Positions 8,834 through 13,841 of a stretch of 13,841 nt of DNA are shown piece after piece. The stretch lies in contig JAIRTK010000205.1 of assembly GCA_031254955.1 (NCBI GenBank), positions 1 through 13,841 of the forward strand, written 5' to 3'. Within the stretch, counting starts at the first letter, position 1, and each line of letters begins with the position of its first letter. Origin of the DNA: Opitutaceae bacterium. Its GTDB lineage: Bacteria; Verrucomicrobiota; Verrucomicrobiia; Opitutales; Opitutaceae. The notes below the pieces were generated by a model. The model did not search any database. It was not told where the DNA came from and saw only the letters and a program-made list of their open reading frames with translations. The position numbers were made by a program, and so were the translations under genes.

Positions 8834-8868
8834 TACCGAAAACGGCAATAATTTTATCGTTTTGGCCA
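8829..8868 (-). promoter_or_regulatory. Shared 40-bp operator, copy 2 (sulfatase)
   Basis: In the sulfatase direction it begins TGGCCAAAACG and ends GGTAAAGAC, 85 bp before the ATG. Read on the plus strand it holds the perfect inverted word CCGAAAACGG and the near-palindrome CAATAATTTTATCG. Identity with copy 3 continues beyond the 40 bp on the promoter side (GTTTC follows in both). It starts 22 bp from the 3' end of the regulator gene. Confidence 0.8.
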
Positions 8869-8890
8869 GCACCCCGCGCGCCGCATCCCG

Positions 8891-10084
8891 TCACTCGTGC
8901 CGGAACAGGGCGCGGTATTCGCCCGGCGTCTGGCCGGTGGTCTGGCGGAAAAGCACGTTCAGGCGCGGCGAACTCGGGAAATCGCAGGCCTCGGCAATCG
9001 CGGTCAGCTTCATGTCCGTGGTTCGCAAAAAATACTGCGCGCGCGCGATGCGCACGCGCTGGATTTCGCTGAGGATCGGGCGTCCGAGCGCCTGCCTGAA
9101 GCGCACTTTCAGGCCGCTGCGCGAAATGCCCGACGCGCGCACCACGTCCTCCACGTAAACGTTCTCCGAGGCGTGCTCGCGGATGAACGCCACCGCGCGC
9201 GCCACCGCCTCGTCCTCGACAAACAGCACGTCCGTCGAGCGGCGCGCGGACACCGCCGTCACCGGCAGATGCAGCTCGCCCGGCGTGCGGCGCGCGGACG
9301 CCGCCGGCTTCCGCCCGCCCATCAACTTGTGCAACAGCGCCGCCGCCTCGAAGCCGATCTGGCGCGCGGGCAGCTTCACGCTCGAAAGCGGCACGTTTTC
9401 AAAATCCACCCAAAATTCATCGTCGCCCGCGCCGATGATCGCGATGTCCTCCGGCACAGTGCGCCCGATCTCCTGGGCGGCGCGGATGAGGTGCAGGGCA
9501 AACGGGTCGAGCACGCCGAAAATCCCGAGCCGGCGGGGCAGTTTCCCCAGCCAGGCGCGCATGCGCGCGATGAGCGGCGCGCCTTCCTCGGACAGGAGGG
9601 CCGGGCCTTCGCCCACGACGCACTTCGCCCACGGCATCCGCCCGTGCAGCGTGTGGCGGAAGCCCTTGATGCGCTCCTGCGAGAAACGCGCGTTGCGCTG
9701 CCCCCAGCACGCGAAGGCCGTGCAGCCGCAGGCGAGCAGGTGCTCCGCCGCCAGCCGCCCCACCGCCTCGTCGTCCTGCGTGACCAGCGGCAGCCGCGTG
9801 GACGGCATGACGTTGGAGATGTTGACGCACGGCACGGGCAGCCGGAGCAGCTTTCGCTCGGCCGCCTTTTCGCGCACCAGCACGATCATGCCGTCGATGT
9901 GCTGCTCGCGCACCATGTCCGCAAGCTCCGCGCCGCGCTTGAGCGGGCTGTTGCTGAGCTTGATGCGCCCCGTGGTGAACGCGTAATGCCGCGCGCCGAG
10001 GATGATGTTGCGCGAATACTCCCAGCCGGTTTCGAGGTTGAGCAGGTGCATGTGGAACGACCGCCGGGGCGCCTTGTTTTTCAT
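8891..10084 (-). CDS. XylR-type transcriptional regulator (LacI-like sensor, AraC HTH)
   Basis: Cytoplasmic one-component regulator of 397 residues, close in size to E. coli XylR (392). Residues 12 to about 270 resemble the LacI/GalR periplasmic-binding-like sensor, without an N-terminal LacI HTH. The usual opening is seen as LLNLETGWEYSRN; also seen are VTQDDEAVGRLAAEHLL (101-117), the ERIKGFR segment (137-143), and GAGDDEF followed by PLSSV (232-236). Residues about 300-397 are an AraC-type double helix-turn-helix, with a first HTH around VEDVVRASGISRS and a second from LTAIAEACDFPSS to GQTPGEYR. It should bind a sugar and switch catabolic genes. The ATG at 10084 is preferred because it directly abuts the conserved operator and leaves a normal short N-terminus; an in-frame ATG at 10180 would place coding sequence across that operator. 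It sits divergently from GH2 and upstream of the sulfatase. The ligand is unknown. Confidence 0.92.
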   Translation of the reverse strand: MKNKAPRRSFHMHLLNLETGWEYSRNIILGARHYAFTTGRIKLSNSPLKRGAELADMVREQHIDGMIVLVREKAAERKLLRLPVPCVNISNVMPSTRLPLVTQDDEAVGRLAAEHLLACGCTAFACWGQRNARFSQERIKGFRHTLHGRMPWAKCVVGEGPALLSEEGAPLIARMRAWLGKLPRRLGIFGVLDPFALHLIRAAQEIGRTVPEDIAIIGAGDDEFWVDFENVPLSSVKLPARQIGFEAAALLHKLMGGRKPAASARRTPGELHLPVTAVSARRSTDVLFVEDEAVARAVAFIREHASENVYVEDVVRASGISRSGLKVRFRQALGRPILSEIQRVRIARAQYFLRTTDMKLTAIAEACDFPSSPRLNVLFRQTTGQTPGEYRALFRHE

Positions 10085-10123
10085 GGCCAAAACAATAATA
10101 TAATTACCTTTTATGGTAAAGAC
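10084..10123 (+). promoter_or_regulatory. Shared 40-bp operator, copy 3 (GH2 and regulator, divergent)
   Basis: In the GH2 direction it begins TGGCCAAAACA and ends GGTAAAGAC, the same orientation relative to GH2 as the other copies have to their genes. On the opposite strand its last base is the A of the regulator's ATG (TTTTGGCC then ATG). Read on the minus strand it holds a perfect inverted repeat TTACC-6 bp-GGTAA. Its position allows activation of GH2 and feedback control of the regulator from one site. Binding itself is inferred. Confidence 0.8.
10092..10120 (-). promoter_or_regulatory. Possible promoter of the regulator gene inside operator copy 3
   Basis: Minus-strand TTTACC (10115-10120) and TATTGT (10092-10097) are separated by 17 bp. 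A start about 7 bp on would fall at or next to the ATG, so the transcript would be leaderless or nearly so, and bound operator would occlude this promoter. A/T-rich DNA here makes chance matches likely. Confidence 0.35.
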
Positions 10124-10147
10124 GTTTCGCGCCGGGGTCTTTATAAT
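10119..10147 (+). promoter_or_regulatory. Predicted promoter of the GH2 gene
   Basis: -35-like AAGACG (10119-10124), a 17-bp spacer, and a consensus -10 TATAAT (10142-10147). The expected start is near 10154. This excludes the in-frame ATGs at 10113 and 10146 as translation starts, since they lie in the operator and in the -10 box. The leader to the GH2 ATG is about 225-250 nt, much longer than the leaders of the other two target genes. Confidence 0.7.
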
Positions 10148-10400
10148 GCCGCCGAATTTCCATCCAAGGGCACAATTCAAAGCGAGGACACGTCACCCTC
10201 CTTCTTCTTCCCTCTTTCCTCTTTCCTCGTTATCTTTCCTCTTTCTCCTCCGGACGGTGCCGGTGGCGGGAGAAAGAGGAAAGAAGAAAGAGGGCGGCTG
10301 TGTGTCCTCACTTTGGGGCGCGCCCTCCATCCGCCCCGCGGGTGAAGATGACTTTACAAGCGATTCAACCGACTTTCCCATGCCGTCGAATTTTCCATCC
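10146..10400. repeat. Near-direct repeat flanking the GH2 leader
   Basis: The 20-bp word at 10146-10165 (ATGCCGCCG then AATTTCCATCC) recurs at 10380-10400 as ATGCCGTCG then AATTTTCCATCC, with one substitution and one extra T. The copies bracket a 214-bp segment that contains the hairpin element. The first copy overlaps the -10 box; the second supplies an in-frame ATG at the GH2 start. Confidence 0.65.
10178..10315. repeat. Large imperfect inverted repeat in the GH2 leader
   Basis: Outer arms CAAAGCGAGGACAC (10178-10191) and GTGTCCTCACTTTG (10302-10315) pair at 13 of 14 positions. Inner arms 10233-10248 and 10269-10284 pair at all 16 positions. Between them the left arm is a C/T tract with repeated CTTTCCTC and the right arm a G/A tract; the left arm is about 20 bases longer. 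The composition and terminal symmetry recall a MITE-like insertion, but no target duplication directly flanks it. Confidence 0.7.
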
Positions 10401-10406
10401 GCCCCC

Positions 10407-13124
10407 ATGAGCCAGACTCCGTCTCCCGCGAGCGCCGCGCCCGGCCTGCCGCGCCACATTAAAAAATCCACGGCGCTCCTCTGCCTGCTGTCCGCGCCCG
10501 CGCTGGGCGCGGCGACGGACGCCGCCCCGGCGGTTTCGGACGCCGGTGACATCCGGCCCGCGCGCGAGCGCATCGCGTTCAACGACGGCTGGCTTTTCCA
10601 GCGGGGCGACCCCGCGCACATCGGCGGCGCGCTGGACTACGAGCGCGTGCGTGACTGGGTGCTGCCGACCGGCGACCACCTGCTGGCCGTCGCGCCGCGC
10701 CGCGTCCCCGCGGAGGCGCCGACGCCCGACACCCATCATGCGAACGGCACCACCTGGGCGCAGCCGGACTTCGACGATTCGGGCTGGCGCGCGCTGGACC
10801 TGCCGCACGACTGGGGCGTGGAGGGGGATTTTCAGCAAGACCTGCCCGGCGAGACCGGCAAGCTCCCGTGGTTCGGCGTCGCGTGGTATCGCAAGCACTT
10901 CGACTCGCCCGCCGGCGACGCCGGGCGCCGCGTCCAACTCGATATCGACGGGGCGATGTCCAACGCCCTCGTCTGGCTCAACGGCAGGCTCATCGGCGGC
11001 TGGCCCTATGGCTACACCTCGTGGCGCGTCGATCTCACGCCGCACCTGCGGCCCGGCGCGAGAAACACCCTCGCCATCCGCCTCGACAACGCCCGCGAAT
11101 CCTCGCGCTGGTATCCCGGCGGCGGGCTTTACCGCAACGTCTGGCTGGTGAAAACCCATCCCGTGCACGTCGCGCACTGGGGCGTGTTTGTCACCACGCC
11201 GTCCGTCACGCGCGAGAAAGCCACCGTCGATGTCGCCGTCACGCTGGACAACACGACCGCCACGGGCGCGAACGTCGAGCTGGCCCTGCGCGTCTTCGCC
11301 GCTGACGCGCAAGGCCGGCCCGCCGGCCCGCCCGTGGCGATCGGCAAACCCGCACGGGTAAAAGTGGACGCCGCGCGCCAGGCGAACTACTCGCACACCG
11401 TCACCCTCGCCGCCCCGCGCCTCTGGAGCCTCGACGCGCGCCACCGCTATGTCGCCGAGACGCTGGTCAGCGCGGGCGGCGCGCCCGTCGATCGCGTGGC
11501 GACGCCGTTCGGTATCCGCAAAACAGATACGACGGCGGACCGCGGGTTTTTGTTGAACGGCGAACGCGTGCCCCTTCGCGGCGTGTGCCTGCACCATGAC
11601 CTCGGCGCGCTCGGCGCGGCGCTCCATCTCCGCGCGATGGAACGCCAGCTCGAAATCCTGCGCGAGCTGGGTTGCAACGCCATCCGCACCAGCCACAACC
11701 CGCCCGCGCCCGAGCTGCTCGAACTCTGCGACCGCATGGGCTTCCTCGTCATGGACGAGGCGTTCGACTGCTGGGCGATGGGCAAGAAACGCGACGACTA
11801 CAGCCGCTTTTTCGCCGACTGGCACGAGAAGGACCTGCGCGCCCTCGTCCGCCGCGACCGCAACCACCCCAGCATCATCCAGTGGAGCATCGGCAACGAA
11901 ATCCGCGAGCAAGGACGCTCCGACGGCTGGAAACTCGCCGCCCGCCTCGCCGCCATCGTGCGCGAAGAGGACCGCACCCGCCCCATCGCCTGCGGCTTCA
12001 ACGGCGTGCGCGCCGGCTACAGCGGATTCCACGCCGTGGTGGACATCGTCGGCTACAACTACAAACCGCACGAATACGCGCGCTTCCGCGCCGCGCACCC
12101 GCACATCCCGCTGCTCGGCGCCGAGACGGCCTCGACCCTCAGCTCGCGCGGCGAGTATTTTTTCCCGGTCAGCGAAAACAAAAACGACGGACGCGCCGAC
12201 AACCAAGTCAGTTCCTACGACCTTTACGCCCCCCGATGGGCGACGACGCCCGACGACGAATGGCGCGCCCAGGATGAAAACCCCGCCGTGCTCGGCGAGT
12301 TCGTCTGGACGGGCTTCGACTACCTCGGCGAACCCACCCCCTACAACGACGACGCCACCAATCTCCTGAACTTTTCCGACCCCGCCGGACGCGCCCGCGC
12401 CGAAAAGGAACTGGCCGCGCTCGGGCGCATCCGCACGCCCGCGCGCAGCTCCTATTTCGGCATCGTCGATCTCGCCGGGTTTCCCAAAGACCGCTTCTAT
12501 CTCTACCAAGCGCGATGGCGCCCCGACCTGCCGATGGCGCACATCCTGCCGCATTGGAACTGGCCCGAACGCCTCGGCGAAATCACCCCCGTGCACGTTT
12601 ACACCAACGCCGACGAAGCCGAACTCTTTCTCAACGGAAAATCCCTCGGACGCAAAAAACGCGCCCCGCTCGAATACCGCTTCCGCTGGGACGATGTCAC
12701 CTACGAACCCGGCGAGTTGAAAGTCGTCACATGGAAAAACGGAAATCCGAAACCCTGGGCCGAAGCCGTCACGCGCACCGCCGGCCCCGCCGCGAAACTC
12801 GCGCTCGCCGCCGACCGCGCGCGCCTCCGCGCCGACGGGCGGGACCTCGCCTTCGTGACCGTGACCGTCGCCGACGCCGAAGGCCGTCCTGTCCCGCGCA
12901 GCAAAAACGCCCTCCGCTTCCGCGTGACCGGCCCCGCCGAAATCGCCGCCACCGACAACGGCGACGCGACCGACCACACCTCCTTCCAATCCCCCGCCCG
13001 CCGCGCCTACAACGCCCTCGCCCTCGTCATCCTCCGCACCCGGCCCGGCGAGAAAGGCGAAATCGCCCTTCACGCCGAAAGCGAAGGCTTGGCTCCCGCG
13101 CAAATCAAGGTGCAAAGCGAATAA
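10407..13124 (+). CDS. Secreted glycoside hydrolase family 2 enzyme (beta-galactosidase-like)
   Basis: A 905-residue GH2 enzyme from this start, predicted to release terminal beta-linked sugars by a retaining mechanism. A signal peptide with KKSTALLCLLSAPALGA (ends near residue 35) implies export. An N-terminal jelly-roll sugar-binding domain follows at about 54-250 (FNDGWLF, DLPHDWGVEGDF, GGLYRNVWL), then an Ig-like domain to about 375. A TIM barrel covers about 375-690, with SHNPP, the acid/base Glu498 in IGNEIREQG and the probable nucleophile Glu573 in LLGAETAST. Their spacing (75) matches LacZ-type enzymes (76). VWTGFDYLGEPTPY lies near 633. A DUF4982-like module (VYTNADEAELFLNGKSLG) is near 727-780 and a C-terminal Ig-like or Big domain ends the protein. 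ATG 10380 is an alternative start; it lies in a duplicated copy of the promoter-proximal sequence, so 10407 is slightly preferred. No Shine-Dalgarno is visible. Specificity (galactosidase, glucuronidase or other) is not settled. Confidence 0.92.
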   Translation: MSQTPSPASAAPGLPRHIKKSTALLCLLSAPALGAATDAAPAVSDAGDIRPARERIAFNDGWLFQRGDPAHIGGALDYERVRDWVLPTGDHLLAVAPRRVPAEAPTPDTHHANGTTWAQPDFDDSGWRALDLPHDWGVEGDFQQDLPGETGKLPWFGVAWYRKHFDSPAGDAGRRVQLDIDGAMSNALVWLNGRLIGGWPYGYTSWRVDLTPHLRPGARNTLAIRLDNARESSRWYPGGGLYRNVWLVKTHPVHVAHWGVFVTTPSVTREKATVDVAVTLDNTTATGANVELALRVFAADAQGRPAGPPVAIGKPARVKVDAARQANYSHTVTLAAPRLWSLDARHRYVAETLVSAGGAPVDRVATPFGIRKTDTTADRGFLLNGERVPLRGVCLHHDLGALGAALHLRAMERQLEILRELGCNAIRTSHNPPAPELLELCDRMGFLVMDEAFDCWAMGKKRDDYSRFFADWHEKDLRALVRRDRNHPSIIQWSIGNEIREQGRSDGWKLAARLAAIVREEDRTRPIACGFNGVRAGYSGFHAVVDIVGYNYKPHEYARFRAAHPHIPLLGAETASTLSSRGEYFFPVSENKNDGRADNQVSSYDLYAPRWATTPDDEWRAQDENPAVLGEFVWTGFDYLGEPTPYNDDATNLLNFSDPAGRARAEKELAALGRIRTPARSSYFGIVDLAGFPKDRFYLYQARWRPDLPMAHILPHWNWPERLGEITPVHVYTNADEAELFLNGKSLGRKKRAPLEYRFRWDDVTYEPGELKVVTWKNGNPKPWAEAVTRTAGPAAKLALAADRARLRADGRDLAFVTVTVADAEGRPVPRSKNALRFRVTGPAEIAATDNGDATDHTSFQSPARRAYNALALVILRTRPGEKGEIALHAESEGLAPAQIKVQSE

Positions 13125-13192
13125 CCGCCACCGCAAAGCATCGCCAAACACCTATCCCCGAGCATCGCCAATGCGCCTGTCCCCGGCTAGGA

Positions 13193-13357
13193 GGCACCTT
13201 GAAAAATGCCCAAAGGAGGTAGGGAGGCCTCTCCGAGGCCTCCGCGAAAACGCCTCGATGTCTCCCTGAAAATTCAAGCCCCCTTTCCGTCCGGCGGAGG
13301 CCTCGGAGAGGCCTCCCTACCTTGGCATCGGTAAAATTTGAATTTTTTCAAAGTGCC
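13193..13357. repeat. Nested inverted repeat with perfect 29-bp arms
   Basis: Inner arms 13217-13245 and 13294-13322 are perfect inverted copies (29 of 29). Each contains the smaller palindrome AGGCCTC-TCC-GAGGCCT in one orientation. An outer pair, GGCACCTTGAAAAA (13193-13206) and TTTTTCAAAGTGCC (13344-13357), matches at 13 of 14. The structure lies 69 bp past the GH2 stop and could stop transcription, with a T-run at 13343-13348, but it does not have the compact form of a standard intrinsic terminator. Confidence 0.8.
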
Positions 13358-13584
13358 CAAAACTAAACGCGAGCCAATGCGCTCCGGACGGCCCAGACGG
13401 GCCGCGAGGCGTGGGCGAGGACGCGGGTGGCATGGGTGGGTCGCGGGTGGCACGGGCGAGGATGCTTGTGCTACTCGAAGCGTCTGTGCCACACGGTTCG
13501 CACGGTCTCGGGTTAACCTTGGTGGCTCCCCGCTATTTTGAATGCCTGGAAAAGGATGAACCGAAAAGCGGAGCCTGCATCGTG
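13358..13584. other. Gene-free spacer with small hairpins
   Basis: No coding region is supported. Short inverted repeats are visible: GGCCC/GGGCC (13390-13394 and 13399-13403) and GTGGCAC/GTGCCAC (13447-13453 and 13486-13492). GGGTGGCA recurs around 13434 and 13446 as parts of a GC-rich degenerate tandem. Codon-like structure is absent in all frames inspected. Confidence 0.5.
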
Positions 13585-13810
13585 GCGCGCTGGCGCAAGG
13601 AGGGGCGGCGTCCCGCCGCCCGACGCGGGCAAAGCCCGCGCCCGTTTCGCAGGGATGCGGACGGATGCACACGGGTTTTCGGATTGCCTGCCGGCGGATG
13701 GACGAGGTGAGTGAGCGAGCGGACGGACGGGCGAGGTGAGCGAGCGGACGGGCGAGGCGCGTTGCGCCTCGTCGGGCGGCGGGACGCCGCCCCTCCTTGC
13801 GCCAGCGCGC
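13585..13810. repeat. Long inverted repeat with perfect 41-bp arms
   Basis: Arms 13585-13625 and 13770-13810 are perfect inverted copies (41 of 41), rich in G and C, beginning GCGCGCTGGCGCAAGG. The 144-bp interior holds two small hairpins close to the arms, GCGGGC-AAA-GCCCGC (13625-13639) and GAGGCGC-GTT-GCGCCTC (13755-13771, overlapping the right arm), plus the tandem motif below. Perfect arms imply recent origin or gene conversion. No transposase is present, so a non-autonomous element or an intergenic repeat is the best description. Confidence 0.8.
13701..13757. repeat. Short tandem motif inside the 41-bp inverted repeat
   Basis: GTGAGCGAGCGGACGG occurs at 13711-13726 and 13736-13751, a period of 25 bp, with flanking GCGAGG words before and after. 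Part of a G-rich, purine-rich strand. No function can be assigned. Confidence 0.6.
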
Positions 13811-13841
13811 GTCCGCCATCGAAAAGAGCGAGGAACCACCT

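Noticed and set aside
8744..8872. A longer sulfatase starting at 8872.
   Set aside because: It would cover the conserved operator and the predicted promoter, and would put an unusual extension before a good signal peptide.
8897..10345. A 482-codon open frame antisense to the regulator.
   Set aside because: Arg/His/Ala-rich shadow with no motif; the regulator with AraC HTH is on the other strand.
10113..10379. A longer GH2 protein starting at 10113 or 10146.
   Set aside because: These ATGs are inside the operator and in the TATAAT box, upstream of the expected transcript start, and the extension would be encoded by the hairpin repeat.
10365..13151. A 928-codon open frame antisense to the GH2 gene.
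   Set aside because: Same GC-skew effect. The plus-strand protein has full GH2 architecture with both catalytic glutamates.
13274..13839. Open frames on both strands in the right spacer.
   Set aside because: They consist of inverted-repeat and tandem-repeat sequence translated into Arg/Ala/Pro-rich peptides.

Overview
The window looks like a carbohydrate-utilisation locus of a GC-rich, Gram-negative gut or environmental bacterium, most likely Verrucomicrobiota (Opitutaceae-like). This assignment is inferred from gene content: a giant autotransporter with PATR-type repeats, an S1 sulfatase, a XylR-type (LacI-like sensor plus AraC HTH) regulator and a GH2 enzyme with a DUF4982-like tail. Gene starts lacking recognisable Shine-Dalgarno sequences, and A/T-rich palindromic intergenic repeats including a CACAGATTACACAGATT motif, also fit. 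No 16S or marker gene is present, so the taxonomy is tentative.

Layout: 1-507 is gene-free and holds a mosaic of palindromic repeats. 508-7161 (-) encodes a 2217-residue autotransporter. 7319-8743 (-) encodes a secreted arylsulfatase-type enzyme. 8891-10084 (-) encodes the XylR/AraC-type regulator. 10407-13124 (+), divergent from the regulator, encodes a secreted GH2 beta-galactosidase-like enzyme whose leader region contains a large imperfect hairpin. 13125-13841 is gene-free and holds two long perfect inverted repeats (29 and 41 bp arms) with small hairpins and tandem motifs.

The most interesting signal is a 40-bp element present exactly three times (7228-7267, 8829-8868, 10084-10123), always 40 bp long and with 27 of 40 positions identical in all three. 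In the sense direction of the autotransporter, the sulfatase and the GH2 gene it begins TGGCCAAAA and ends TAAAGAC. That end overlaps a -35-like hexamer AAGAC(A/G), followed 17-18 bp later by a -10-like box (CATGAT, TATGGT, TATAAT). The third copy also abuts the regulator's own ATG on the other strand. The simplest reading is a small regulon: the XylR-type protein senses a sugar, activates sulfatase, GH2 and autotransporter from sites next to -35, and controls its own gene through the divergent site. The enzymes could desulfate and cleave a sulfated galactoside-type glycan while the autotransporter provides a surface protein for adhesion or substrate contact. The operator and its architecture are read directly; the regulator-operator pairing and the substrate are inference.
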